A stretch of 64,000 nt of DNA from Lentibacillus cibarius (GTDB lineage: Bacteria; Bacillota; Bacilli; Bacillales; Amphibacillaceae), in NCBI RefSeq assembly GCF_005887555.1, contig NZ_VCIA01000001.1:1426001-1490000 (forward strand). The letters run 5' to 3'. The notes below the pieces were generated by a model. The model did no database searches. It was not told the origin of the DNA and saw only the letters and a program-made list of their open reading frames with translations. A program made the position numbers and the translations under genes. Positions 28,059 to 36,976 of the stretch are shown in pieces (within the stretch, counting starts at the first letter, position 1; each line of letters opens with the position of its first letter).

Positions 28059-28310
28059 TTGGAACAATTCTATAAAGATGCATACGAAGAAGGAAAGAAA
28101 GTAAACCTGCTTATTGAGCCGGAAGATCAACTAAATGTCGCAATAAATCTTTTAGGAATGGTAGAGCAAACTTACGAGGAATTCTCTCATGAAATTCTAC
28201 AATTCTATAGACATTATAACAATCCCGTTCCCAGCTTTATTAAACGTGTAAACAGCGACAATTTGATTGAGTTTGGTATGTATTTTGTCACCGGACTACT
28301 CAGTGAATAA
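28059..28310 (+). CDS. Small hypothetical protein, relative of 17999
   Basis: This protein is about 83 residues. It starts with TTG at 28059, 8 nt after GGAGG; the upstream in-frame TTG at 28044 precedes the Shine-Dalgarno and is unlikely. EQFYKDAYEEGKKVNLLIEP, then LNVAINLLGMVEQTYEEF and YFVTGLLSE match a recurrent small Bacillaceae family. It ends like the protein at 17999. A 20-codon frame follows. Confidence 0.65.
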   Translation: MEQFYKDAYEEGKKVNLLIEPEDQLNVAINLLGMVEQTYEEFSHEILQFYRHYNNPVPSFIKRVNSDNLIEFGMYFVTGLLSE

Positions 28311-28338
28311 GAGCAAAATGGAAAGGTGGATGATAACA

Positions 28339-28401
28339 ATGAAATTGAGTAATGAACAATACGAAGCACTCTATGATGAAATGATGAATGTATTTACCTA
28401 G
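28339..28401 (+). CDS. Possible 20-residue peptide
   Basis: An ATG after AAAGGTGG opens a frame MKLSNEQYEALYDEMMNVFT, then a stop. It follows the small gene at 28059 by 28 bp. It could be a real micropeptide or the truncated start of a lost gene. Confidence 0.3.
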   Translation: MKLSNEQYEALYDEMMNVFT

Positions 28402-28430
28402 GGGCTAGCCATTAGCTTAGCCCCCTAAGA

Positions 28431-28967
28431 TTAGCTACTTTTCTCTTCACCTTTATTATTCTTTATTATCCAATTCATTAATTGATTCCGATCAATCAAC
28501 TTAACATGATTTGTAACCGCTAATTTTTTAGCTTGCTCTGTAAAAAAGCTATTTGTAATAACCCAGCATTCGTCGGCCTTATAGTGACTTTTGGCCGAGG
28601 CTATCTCTTGCACAGCTTTAACGCCAACATTTTTCTTATATCGTTTTACTTGAACAATAATTTTCTTGCCTTTTGAGGATAAAACTAAATCCGCCCCATA
28701 ATCACCACTTGCCGGCGTTAGTTTAACATTATATCCGCTAGTTTTTAATTGTGCTTGAAGATACTCCTCAAACTTTCTACCTGACATTTTATCAATTTCT
28801 CGCATTCCTGACTTTCTTAGCTTCTGTTCCTTTATCGTATCAACGATAAATGCAAATATTAAGGTACCAATAACAAATACAATTAATCCCCATGTTAGTA
28901 AAGGTTCAGCTGTTAACATCGACCAAAGTAAATTCCATCCCATCTTAAAACCTTCTAAGAATCCCAT
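28431..28967 (-). CDS. Membrane-anchored Mrr-type restriction endonuclease-like protein
   Basis: This protein is 178 residues. One membrane helix lies at about 24-43 (LTWGLIVFVIGTLIFAFIVD). An Mrr_cat domain (PF04471) follows at about 58-165: MSGRKFEEYLQAQLKTSGY, then GDYGADLVL and IIVQVKRYK give the E...D...QxK catalytic pattern. Members cleave DNA; membrane-tethered forms are widespread and poorly studied. A truncated paralogue lies at 655-795 and a second Mrr protein at 33201. Confidence 0.85.
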   Translation of the reverse strand: MGFLEGFKMGWNLLWSMLTAEPLLTWGLIVFVIGTLIFAFIVDTIKEQKLRKSGMREIDKMSGRKFEEYLQAQLKTSGYNVKLTPASGDYGADLVLSSKGKKIIVQVKRYKKNVGVKAVQEIASAKSHYKADECWVITNSFFTEQAKKLAVTNHVKLIDRNQLMNWIIKNNKGEEKSS

Positions 28968-29359
28968 ACTACCTATCCTGTACTCCCTTTGAAAGAATCA
29001 TTTATTTAAGATTACGATAATACATAGAACAATTCCGACTGAAACACTATAATTGCTTATCATCTTATACAAAGATAAAAGAGACTCCACTTCTGATATT
29101 TAACCTATATCATCAAAAAATCAGTTGTTTTCATAATCGCTTACAGCTTAGATTATTATACCGTCTATATTCAAAAATGGAAATACTAACCATGATTTAG
29201 TTGGTTATACCACAGAGACCACACATGCTCTCATTATTAAAAACGTAACTGAAAAGGCCCAACCAGTACCATAAGAGAACTTTTTTAATTCACAAAAAAT
29301 ACTTTATGCTTTACTCATTCTCACCGATGTTATACGTGGACAGTTTAATAGAATGATTT
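28968..29359. other. Intergenic before the riboswitch
   Basis: About 390 bp without a supported gene. It should contain the promoter of the riboswitch-controlled transcript, but no convincing -35/-10 pair was assigned. Confidence 0.3.
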
Positions 29360-29460
29360 ATGACCCGATAATGGCAAACTTATCGAAAGGTAAGGACGCA
29401 AAACCAAGGGCCTAAAGCTTTTAGTTCAGGCAGCCTTTTCTTTGGTTCGCCTTTTTTCTG
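29360..29460 (+). promoter_or_regulatory. c-di-GMP-I (GEMM) riboswitch with terminator
   Basis: The diagnostic core is present: GGCAAAC (29373-29379), a CTTATC/GAAA-capped stem, GGACGCAAA (29393-29401), GGGCCTAAAG (29408-29417), then CAGGCAGCC. This matches the GEMM-I consensus for the cyclic di-GMP aptamer. GGCAGCC, then GGTTCGCCTTTTTT, downstream can form a terminator. It sits in the leader of the CheY-like gene at 29553. Confidence 0.85.
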
Positions 29461-29552
29461 TCTAAGGATAAACATGATATTTATTATAGATAAAAAACAC
29501 AGGATTTAATGTGAAATACCCACGAAGAATAAAATCAGGGAGCAGGGACGAT

Positions 29553-29915
29553 ATGGGTACGATATTAATAGTTGATGATTCAGGGTTTATGAGAGGCTAT
29601 TTAAAACGTATGATTCAGGAACATGGCTATACAGACGTTATAGATGCAGCGGATGGGCAGGAAGCGATTAACGTGTACAAATACTGTAACCCCGCCATTG
29701 TTTTTCTCGACATAACAATGCCGAATGTCGATGGTTTAACAGCACTAGAGGAAATTATCAAATTCAATCCTGATGCGAAAGTGGTTATGTGTTCAGCTAT
29801 AGGTACAGAATCCAATGTTATTAAAGCACTGCAATTAGGTGCCATAGATTTTATTGTAAAGCCGAAATTTGATGGCTTGATAGACGTTCTGAACAAGCAT
29901 TGTCATACGTATTAA
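29553..29915 (+). CDS. CheY-like single-domain response regulator
   Basis: This 120-residue protein starts MGTILIVDDSGFMRG. It has the acidic pair DD at about 8-9, the phospho-acceptor D in FLDITMPNVDG at about 52, T/S in MCSAIG and K in FIVKPKFDG. The start at 29553 follows AGGGACG and gives the normal receiver length. There is no output domain. It lies under c-di-GMP riboswitch control and upstream of a YvyF-like gene, so a motility/chemotaxis role is likely. No histidine kinase is nearby. Confidence 0.88.
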   Translation: MGTILIVDDSGFMRGYLKRMIQEHGYTDVIDAADGQEAINVYKYCNPAIVFLDITMPNVDGLTALEEIIKFNPDAKVVMCSAIGTESNVIKALQLGAIDFIVKPKFDGLIDVLNKHCHTY

Positions 29916-29945
29916 ACATTTTACTTAGATTGGAATGAAAAGCGA

Positions 29946-30161
29946 ATGCAAAAACACAGAATATGTACAAACTGCGGAAAAATTGATCGCCTAATAGATG
30001 GTCTATGCAACGACTGTTACGATGAAGAAAGGGATAATTTAAAAAGAATCAAAGCATTTTTGTCGAAACACCCGCAATCAAATGCAATCGATATCTCTAT
30101 AGAAACAGGCATCCCTATTGATGACATCACGCGTTTGATAAAAAAGGGAGCCATTACATAA
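29946..30161 (+). CDS. YvyF-like flagellar-associated zinc-ribbon/HTH protein
   Basis: This protein is 71 residues. CTNCGKIDRLIDGLCNDC is a zinc ribbon, followed by a helix and a winged HTH-like end (AIDISIETGIPIDDITRLIK). This is the layout of the TIGR03826/YvyF flagellar operon protein. It follows the CheY-like gene by 30 bp and is probably co-transcribed from the riboswitch leader. It is shorter than typical YvyF (about 140 residues). Confidence 0.7.
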   Translation: MQKHRICTNCGKIDRLIDGLCNDCYDEERDNLKRIKAFLSKHPQSNAIDISIETGIPIDDITRLIKKGAIT

Positions 30162-30182
30162 ATAGCGATTGGAGGAATGAGA

Positions 30183-30515
30183 TTGAGATTATTTCACAAG
30201 GTTGCAACAACTTTATTCGGTTCATCAGAGACCTATTTGATACGTTCAAAAAAAGAAGTGCATATAACTTCAATATCAAAAAGAAGCTGAAACTATCGAA
30301 GGGCAGGTAATAGAAGGTTATGAGCAATTAATAGAGGCTGAATGTTTTACGTTTGTTATCCGTGCCTTTTGAACTAGGCGTACAAGCGGGAAGGTTGTTT
30401 TACAATTTGGAGCATACCATAACCCGTTATTAATACATATTCTTTATAATGATAAAACAAACCGACCGGGGAAATGGACGAAACTTATCATGACAAACAG
30501 TAGAACCCACTCAAC
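30183..30515 (+). pseudogene. Broken third gene of the riboswitch operon
   Basis: A TTG start behind TTGGAGGAATG opens MRLFHKVATTLFGSSETYLI, then stops after 35 codons. Shifted frames continue EAETIEGQVIEGYEQLIEAE and KVVLQFGAYHNPLLIHILYN. Several lesions are present. The family is not recognised. Confidence 0.55.
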
Positions 30516-30612
30516 TTGAATCTGAGTGGGTTCTTACTATGTGATGGGGTGGATTTTCCTATCCCACAGAGGTCCGCACTATGCGGATAACTTTATTTTA
30601 GCAGAAATGGTC
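30500..30612. repeat. ~110-bp structured repeat, copy B, with terminator hairpin
   Basis: AGAACCCACTCA (30501-30512) pairs with TGAGTGGGTTCT (30522-30533). Downstream TCCCACAG, CCGCACTATGCGGATA and CTTTATTTTA match the copy at 20408-20518. It follows the riboswitch operon and probably terminates it. Confidence 0.6.
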
Positions 30613-30906
30613 ACCCCCATCAAAAAAGCGTAAAACAAAGTGAAAATGGCACCACCCCTCTAAATGAATGATTTTTAAACAAAGAAGCTGCCACGGTGAT
30701 GATCCCTTGGCTCCCAAGATTTCCGGCTAATAGCTGGGCAACCGAGACAACCATATCCTTATTTCATATCATAATTTTTCCAATATATCAGATTAATTTC
30801 GAACATATTGTTCATTAAAAATTCACAACCACCACTAGATTATAGGGATTTGTATCCATTATAATAGGTTGGGTTTAATATGATTCTTAGTACATAAGGA
30901 GCATTA

Positions 30907-31131
30907 ATGATGCAAACAAGCTACAGGAACTTAGAACATTTAGTACAAATGATTAATCAGCATAGAAACTTAATGCTGGAAACCGCAAAGGTCTATGGTA
31001 TGGGAAGTGAAAAGACATTAAATATTAGCCAAGAATTGGACGAGTTAATCCTTGCCTACCAAAAGGCTACTGCGGCCCAAAGTAAGACTAATAGCGTAGA
31101 TGAGGAAAAGCTTCCTTTAAGTTCAGCCTGA
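30907..31131 (+). CDS. Spo0E-family aspartyl-phosphate phosphatase
   Basis: This 74-residue protein has ATAAGGAG before the ATG. It carries the family signature SQELDELILAYQK at about 41-53, after a helix containing LMLETAKVYGMGSEKTLNIS. Spo0E-like proteins dephosphorylate Spo0A~P and delay sporulation, which marks the host as a spore former. A decayed copy of the C-terminal half lies at 40800-40913. Confidence 0.88.
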   Translation: MMQTSYRNLEHLVQMINQHRNLMLETAKVYGMGSEKTLNISQELDELILAYQKATAAQSKTNSVDEEKLPLSSA

Positions 31132-31347
31132 CAACTACTTCCACACCTGCTCAAAGGGGTTATATGTGTCAAAAGATCACGAGCATATCTTCTTCGGTTG
31201 AACAGAAAGAATTAGCTTCTCTCTTGAGGGTCTATTTCTTTTATGAAGGAATATGATGTACGATGATAATTGTAGTGCCAAGAACCGAATATAAGGTCAT
31301 TTGCTGTTGGAGAAAGTCATCACCATTGACTAAAAGGGGTGAGGAAA

Positions 31348-31545
31348 ATGAGAAAACTTAATGATAGCAAAGGATTTTGCCCTTTTTGCGGAGCGGATCT
31401 GCAGGGAGAACCAATACCGGAGGAAATGCAACATCAGTATGGGGCAACTCATTTCAGTAGAAAAATCGGCATTTCCAGTATAGAAGAAGATCGTATTGTG
31501 AAATGGCAGTGTCCGGATTGTGGGAAGGAATGGGAGCGGGAATGA
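31348..31545 (+). CDS. Zinc-ribbon protein of a locally repeated family
   Basis: This 65-residue protein starts ATG behind GGGGTGAGG. Two zinc knuckles, CPFCGADLQG at about 11 and CPDCGKEWE near the end, flank YGATHFSRKIGISSIEEDRI. It is the only intact member of a family with broken copies at 36582, 41096, 44750 and 45950. Function is unknown; such ribbons often bind nucleic acid or a partner protein. It lies between spo0E and the HNH gene. Confidence 0.7.
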   Translation: MRKLNDSKGFCPFCGADLQGEPIPEEMQHQYGATHFSRKIGISSIEEDRIVKWQCPDCGKEWERE

Positions 31546-31549
31546 TAAG

Positions 31550-31582
31550 AATCCTGCAGAGATTTCTCTTCACAGGACTTTT
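31550..31582 (-). terminator. Hairpin repeat core, short copy
   Basis: CCTGCAGAGA pairs with TCTCTTCACAGG. On the minus strand it follows the HNH gene. Only the stem part of the dispersed repeat is kept. Confidence 0.6.
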
Positions 31583-31625
31583 ATCACTATTTTATCGTTT
31601 TAAAGCGTTCGGAGGACTGTTCCCT

Positions 31626-32204
31626 TTAACTTGGTTGTTGGAATCTGATGTTGATGATTTCTAAATATTCTTCATACCTCATATCGGCTTTCTCACTATT
31701 GCATCCCCCACAAGAACAAACACAGTTGCTTGGTGTGCTAAATCCACCTTTTGATTTGGGTATTTTATGATCAATCGTATCTCCATAAAATCCACAATAA
31801 TGGCATATAAAGCCATCCCGTTCCAATACGAACTTTTTTAAAGATTTCCTGTTGAAAAAATGATGAATTAATGTGCTATGAAAAATTCCAGCTGCTCCTT
31901 CTTCCACCAACTTCTTAGCTTTGTCATAGCTTACGGTATTTTCAAATTTATAATTACTTGAATCCCGGCCGCGAATGGTAATTTCTTTAGATGTATCTAA
32001 TAAAGACGTATCAAAGCTATATTCCTGCCTTGAACTAAGTATTCTTTCATGCTTACGATCTTTGCAATCCCAACAGTAGGATTTTCTTTTCGTTCCATTA
32101 CTCATTCTCCCACCTCTTGTTGGGAATTTTTTCAGATATTTAGTTTCACCACAAATTTTACACTTTTTATAGATCCTGCAAGCATCACCTATACTGACAC
32201 CCAA
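31626..32204 (-). CDS. HNH endonuclease with N-terminal zinc ribbon (copy 1)
   Basis: This protein is about 192 residues from a TTG at 32204, 8 nt after GGAGG. An N-terminal Cys4 ribbon (CKICGETKY, then CWDCKDRKHE) precedes a middle domain (SYDKAKKLVEEGAAGIFHST). The HNH domain is CHYCGFYGDTIDHKIPKSKG, then NCVCSCGGCNSEKAD. It cleaves or nicks DNA by family precedent. Paralogues lie at 41375 (very close) and 60295 (distant). No intron or intein context is visible, so it is a free-standing nuclease. Confidence 0.85.
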   Translation of the reverse strand: MGVSIGDACRIYKKCKICGETKYLKKFPTRGGRMSNGTKRKSYCWDCKDRKHERILSSRQEYSFDTSLLDTSKEITIRGRDSSNYKFENTVSYDKAKKLVEEGAAGIFHSTLIHHFFNRKSLKKFVLERDGFICHYCGFYGDTIDHKIPKSKGGFSTPSNCVCSCGGCNSEKADMRYEEYLEIINIRFQQPS

Positions 32205-32561
32205 TATGATCGCCTCCAAAATCGACACACTATTACTATTTCGTTATCGCCCGCCTTTGCCCTACTCTAACCATTTCAGGAGTTGTTATTAATACACTAT
32301 CATTTTCTGTCTTTTAAATCTAATCTAAATAGCAAAAGGAGCCTTCACTCAAAGGCTCTTCTAACATTACCAACCTTCATTTGTTGTTCCTTTTTATTTT
32401 TAAACCTTTTCAAACTTAAAGTTTATATTTTGTGCAGATCATGTTGTTCTGCAATAGGGAAATTAACAATCTGTGCTTTCACAAATGAGTTTTTGCATTC
32501 TTTCCGGAAGGATTTAATTCCATTTTTGTCGAATATTGATATATGAAAGGAGTGGCGATAA

Positions 32562-33176
32562 ATGGCAGATTTCTCTGTTAGCCTAACGCAATTTATTGAT
32601 TTCACTTTAAAAAGAAGTGGCAGTGCTAGAACAAATTTTGTACGTGAAATAAAATATAGAGAATACCATCCAGCAACAGATTATTGGAAACAACTTAGAG
32701 ATGAAATCAAAAAATTACACTCAGAAGGGGCATCATTAGAAAAACTTGACTACTTAGTAGATAGAGTTCATGAACGCAAGCGCCGAAATTATAACGAGGC
32801 GATTAAACTCTATAAGAGATTTTTTCGTGATAAGAACTGTGAATGGTTTAACCCCGGTAGTTCATATTGGGCTTTTAATGATGAACTTATAGTGAAGTCA
32901 AACCCTGAAATAGGTCTTTACATAAACGGCCAGCCACACCTTGTAAAATTGTATTTCAAAGGTCAGAAAGAGCGTATCGACAGACATAACATTACTTCAA
33001 CATTAACTTTAATGAATAATGCTAATTTTAATGATGTACTACCTGATGACGTTCAGACTTCTGTGCTTAACATAAGACGAGAGAAAATGCATACTAACAA
33101 TTTTATTGATGATGATTTGTTACTTTCTTTAGAAGGGGACGCACAACAATTGATTTATCTTTTGAAAAATGTGTAA
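32562..33176 (+). CDS. Hypothetical protein, partner of a membrane Mrr nuclease
   Basis: This 204-residue protein starts ATG after GAAAGGAGTGG. LTQFIDFTLKRSGSARTNFV, then HPATDYWKQLRDEIKKLHSE form a helical N-terminus; the C-terminal half has IGLYINGQPHLVKLYFKG and a D/E-rich end. I recall similar proteins in varied bacteria, but no function is assigned. The Mrr-like gene begins 24 bp after the stop, so the two form a candidate two-gene module. Confidence 0.65.
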   Translation: MADFSVSLTQFIDFTLKRSGSARTNFVREIKYREYHPATDYWKQLRDEIKKLHSEGASLEKLDYLVDRVHERKRRNYNEAIKLYKRFFRDKNCEWFNPGSSYWAFNDELIVKSNPEIGLYINGQPHLVKLYFKGQKERIDRHNITSTLTLMNNANFNDVLPDDVQTSVLNIRREKMHTNNFIDDDLLLSLEGDAQQLIYLLKNV

Positions 33177-33200
33177 TTCATCAAAGAAGGAAGATAGGCT

Positions 33201-33842
33201 ATGACAAGCAAAGACAGGAAGACCTTAAAAGAATTAATTAATATGATTTTTGTCGGAACAGGGTTAGTGATCTGGTACTTATTTTTCAGGTCCGATGCTT
33301 GGTACCTCTTATTCGTTTTTATTTTGGCCGGAGTATTGTTATCAGAGATAGTGCAGCTATTTATTCCAGCCTTAAATGTTAAACATAAACGTAAAAAGAA
33401 TAGAACGCAGAACGTCAAAGAGAATAACAAAAGGACAAACAAACTGAACAACTCTTCTAACTTAACGTCTGATATCGATCAACTATCTGGCCAAGAATTT
33501 GAAGAGCTTATGTATGCTTATTTTAAAGATCATGGATACAACCCTCAGCTAACAGACAAAACGGGGGATCATGGCGTGGATCTGGTTATTAAAGATCCTC
33601 AAGACGGACTCCAAATAGCTGTTCAATGCAAGTGTTATAAAAAAGGCAATAACATTGGCAACAAACCATTACGAGATCTTGAAGGTGCCAAAAGATATTA
33701 TAAATGTCCCGCCACACTTTTCATTACGACAAGTGATTTTACATCTAAGGCGAGAGAATTTGCTGACAGTCTCAACAGCATGGATATCTGGAATGGGTTT
33801 ATTGTGAGAGAGAAACTAGAGAAATGGCAGAACAAGCACTAG
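33201..33842 (+). CDS. Membrane-anchored Mrr-type endonuclease-like protein
   Basis: This protein is 213 residues. Two membrane helices lie at about 12-28 and 33-56 (MIFVGTGLVIWYLFF, WYLLFVFILAGVLLSEIVQL). A basic N-rich linker follows. The Mrr_cat domain at about 92-205 contains LSGQEFEELMYAYFKDHGY, GDHGVDLVI and IAVQCKCYKKG. It would be a DNA nuclease held at the membrane. It is co-directional with the gene at 32562 and differs from the single-helix Mrr protein at 28431. Confidence 0.8.
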   Translation: MTSKDRKTLKELINMIFVGTGLVIWYLFFRSDAWYLLFVFILAGVLLSEIVQLFIPALNVKHKRKKNRTQNVKENNKRTNKLNNSSNLTSDIDQLSGQEFEELMYAYFKDHGYNPQLTDKTGDHGVDLVIKDPQDGLQIAVQCKCYKKGNNIGNKPLRDLEGAKRYYKCPATLFITTSDFTSKAREFADSLNSMDIWNGFIVREKLEKWQNKH

Positions 33843-33974
33843 ACGGTATCCAATAATAGTTAATGTTTATGGCAGAATAAAAATGTAGCTTTTGTATCTA
33901 TCCGCTGAAAAGACCACTTGCAACCCTTTTGTTCCTTCTCCATGTTTATTGGTTCCTTTAACATGCAGAAAGTT

Positions 33975-34425
33975 AATAGAACTTTGGATGGCTAGCAAGG
34001 CTCTTTTTATAATCGCAGTTTTGTATTTTAAGGTTGCTAAATTATGTACTTTTATTTTGCCATAAACAAGCGGGAATAATACGGGGCAGAACAATGGTTT
34101 CCCTTCTTTTGCTTACAAGAAAACAACAGAAGCCCTGCAGAGATTTCTCTCCACAGGACCTTCTTCTTGTCAAGTGCTTTCGTTCGACAAAAACCGGGAA
34201 GTGACAGGCACCGCACCTATTAATCCCTTCAACATCTCTTAAAAATTTGATATAGTTAACTTGAGCCAAAGCTAGCATCCTTTCATTTCCCCCTCATGTG
34301 TTTTTGCGAGTACATGAAGAGGTTAATGAATTTTGGGATGGCTGGCAAGGCTCTTTTTTTATGGCGTCGCTTATGTATTTTTACGCCGCCGAACTATGTA
34401 CTTTTATTCTGCCATATACACCTGT
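33975..34425. repeat. Direct repeats around a GGCAAGGCTCTTTTT/TATGTACTTTTATT motif
   Basis: The segments 33975-34072 and 34318-34422 share GGATGGCT(A/G)GCAAGGCTC, then TATGTACTTTTATT, TGCCATA and ACA. A third partial copy lies at 36911-36940. No coding sense. The two copies flank a copy of the dispersed hairpin repeat. Confidence 0.5.
34131..34220 (-). repeat. Dispersed hairpin repeat, copy 3
   Basis: CCCTGCAGAGATTTCTCTCC, then ACAGG, TTCGACAAA and GTGACAGGCACC. It has the same orientation as copy 1. It lies downstream of the minus-strand gene at 34404 and can terminate it. Confidence 0.65.
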
Positions 34426-36350
34426 ATGTTAAAATGGTCTTCCTTATTATATTCCTCACATATAACAGAAATATTTACATCAAATTTCCCGGTTTTTGTC
34501 GGTACCAGTAAATACTCCGAATTAAATTTACTTTGCCTTGTATGCAAAAGCTCAGCGCAATAGACACTGATTTTATTTTCGTTTAAATCTGTCCAATAAT
34601 TTTGGTTTGTTGAAGAAACAAAATCCCATAAATGCAAGTTATTCTTTGGTGAATAAGGGGGAGAAAACATCGCCATGCCCATTGCTCCAATTGAGCCTAC
34701 AGCTGAGTGCAAATTGTCATTTCTTAACGCTTTAGACCAAGCTTTATCAAGAGGACTACGGGGTAGGCTAGGCATTCCTGGCTCTTCCAAATTTTCCTTT
34801 GATTCTTTTAAAATAATTAGTTCATCCGGGAAGTCCAATTCAATATGAACATTATTCGCTTTGTGATTACCATCATTAATAACAGAAAGGTCTATTTCTA
34901 CACCAAACGCTTTTGCGTATTCATAAATTTCTAGTTCTCTATTGTAAGCCTCAATCTTTTCAATCGTTTCTGGTAACTTTGCGTTATACGTTTCAATTTC
35001 ATCGGATGATATATATTTCATAAGATTTTGCGGTATTTCGTCTTGAACTACTTTTTCTGGTATCGGTAATCTATCTATTTCTATAGCAGAATTAAACTCA
35101 AGCTCTACTTCATCCGTTTCATTTATTTCAATGTCAATATTAGGAGTCTCATCATCTTCATGTAAATAATGTCCAAACCATTCCACAGAACCATATTTAC
35201 TTTCATAAGTCGCTTTGACTTCTCCAATAGGCGCAGCGGAATCTATTATTAGATTTCCTTCTTTAACTATTAAATTTACTACACCATAATCTCCAAAGTC
35301 TTTTATCAAAACGGCTTCATTCCCATGAAATTGTTCATTTATTTGAGTAATTGGATTATCTATTAGCTCACCGTCACTATATACTAAAACATCATAAATT
35401 TTACCGTCCCACAATTCTCCGCTTTTCCAAATTCCTTCTTTAGAGATATACTGATAGTTGCCATTATCATTTAAAAACTCAGTTCCTTGTCCATGTTTTT
35501 TATAATCCTTCCATTCGCCTTCATATAAGATAGTTCTTTCATCATATAATCTTGCCCATCCCTCACGAATACCTTTATTATCTAAAAAAGCATAACAAAC
35601 TTTCTCAGCATCATGATTATAAACAATTGCTTTTCCATCTACATCATATTCAATGATAGTGTCGCCTGATTGAGAGAAGTATTGATATTTCCCTTCACTC
35701 TCCGACGCGTAATCAAATTTACGTAAAATCGAAAGCAATTGTTCATTCATTACTTCAAAAGCATCTTTTGGCTTTTCTACAACATATCTATATTGAACAT
35801 AAGGAGGAATCATAATATAAGAAATTAGTTTATTTATGTGTATTCGTATATCTCCTACTTCTCCTTCTTTCTCATACTCGACCAAAGTCTCTAACTCTTT
35901 TAAAATGTTATTTAGAAACCGAATATCTTCTTCTTTAATTCCATCGATTTCCGTTAAGGCTTCAAAATGCTTTTCTGAAATGCGTATAAAGCGGTAGTCT
36001 TGATTTTCATGTAAATCCAGTCTAGACAGTTCATGAACTTCTTTTAGTGATGCGACTAATGTTGAAAATAAAGAATCTCTAGCTTGCCTTTTCCATTCCA
36101 TTTCCTTCATTTTCTCGGCTTGTTTTTGCATCCAGTAAATTGCTAGCGCAACTAATGTTGTGGCTTCAATTGAAAGTATCGTTAGATAGGTTGACTTATC
36201 AATTGCAAAGTAGTAAAGAAATTCCTTTCCATTCTCGCTTTGTACTATTGAGGTAACCCAGTTATACGCTGCATTAAATACAAGTGGTAATAGAAACGAC
36301 CCAATTATAATTACAATAGATAATAATATACTTTTAATCCATTTAATCAA
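34404..36350 (-). CDS. Large membrane-anchored protein with MORN-like segment
   Basis: This protein is 648 residues. Two membrane helices lie at about 7-29 and 56-72. A coiled-coil/helical region (85-170) follows, then a glycine/aromatic repeat stretch at about 245-330 (GWARLYDERTILYEGEWKDY, KKHGQGTEFL) resembling MORN repeats. The C-terminal beta-rich domain (about 490-648) contains DLSVINDGNHKANNVHIELD, a bacterial Ig/CARDB-like strand pattern. No enzyme motif was seen. The protein is probably at the inner face of the membrane; function unknown. Confidence 0.6.
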   Translation of the reverse strand: MIKWIKSILLSIVIIIGSFLLPLVFNAAYNWVTSIVQSENGKEFLYYFAIDKSTYLTILSIEATTLVALAIYWMQKQAEKMKEMEWKRQARDSLFSTLVASLKEVHELSRLDLHENQDYRFIRISEKHFEALTEIDGIKEEDIRFLNNILKELETLVEYEKEGEVGDIRIHINKLISYIMIPPYVQYRYVVEKPKDAFEVMNEQLLSILRKFDYASESEGKYQYFSQSGDTIIEYDVDGKAIVYNHDAEKVCYAFLDNKGIREGWARLYDERTILYEGEWKDYKKHGQGTEFLNDNGNYQYISKEGIWKSGELWDGKIYDVLVYSDGELIDNPITQINEQFHGNEAVLIKDFGDYGVVNLIVKEGNLIIDSAAPIGEVKATYESKYGSVEWFGHYLHEDDETPNIDIEINETDEVELEFNSAIEIDRLPIPEKVVQDEIPQNLMKYISSDEIETYNAKLPETIEKIEAYNRELEIYEYAKAFGVEIDLSVINDGNHKANNVHIELDFPDELIILKESKENLEEPGMPSLPRSPLDKAWSKALRNDNLHSAVGSIGAMGMAMFSPPYSPKNNLHLWDFVSSTNQNYWTDLNENKISVYCAELLHTRQSKFNSEYLLVPTKTGKFDVNISVICEEYNKEDHFNIQVYMAE

Positions 36351-36581
36351 TCCTCTTTCACCCCCCTACTAATTCGTCAAATGTACGTTTACAAATAATT
36401 TTAGCATAAATGGAGCAGTTATATTGGGTTTTGGTTTGAATATAGTGACCACTATTTGTTTGGATGAGATTTCGAGAGGCGAAAGAAATCATTCCCTATT
36501 TAACAAATGAAATAAAAAGGAAGCGGTAAGAAATACTGGCACAGGGTTCTCATAAATAATTAAGTGGAAGAAGGAGAATAG

Positions 36582-36773
36582 TTGAGAAATTTAAACAATA
36601 GCAAATAATACTGTCCATTTTGTGGAGCAGACCTACAGGGAGATCCAATTCCTAAAGAAAAACAACATCTTTACGGTGCCACCCACTTTTCCAGAAAAAT
36701 TGGTATTTCCGGTATGGAAGAGGACTACATAATCAGATGGCAATGCCCGGATTGTGGGCGGCAATGGGAGTGA
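36582..36773 (+). pseudogene. Zinc-ribbon family member with early stop
   Basis: A TTG start behind GAAGGAG opens MRNLNNSK, then TAA where other copies have GAA/GGA. The frame then continues YCPFCGADLQGDPIPKEKQH to WQCPDCGRQWE without further damage. A single substitution separates it from an intact gene. Confidence 0.75.
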
Positions 36774-36976
36774 TTTTAGAGCATCGCCTCCCTCTATAAA
36801 TAAAATGACTTTCTCCCAAATGCTAGTTTTACTTAGAATTTCATTAAGATTTGATTGAAGCTATCTCATGGATGTTAAGACAAACCCTTAATATCTAAGT
36901 TTTCCGATGTAATGTACTTTTATTTTATTCTGCCATATACACATTCGGGGAGTGACAGGCAACCAACCTACTTAAA

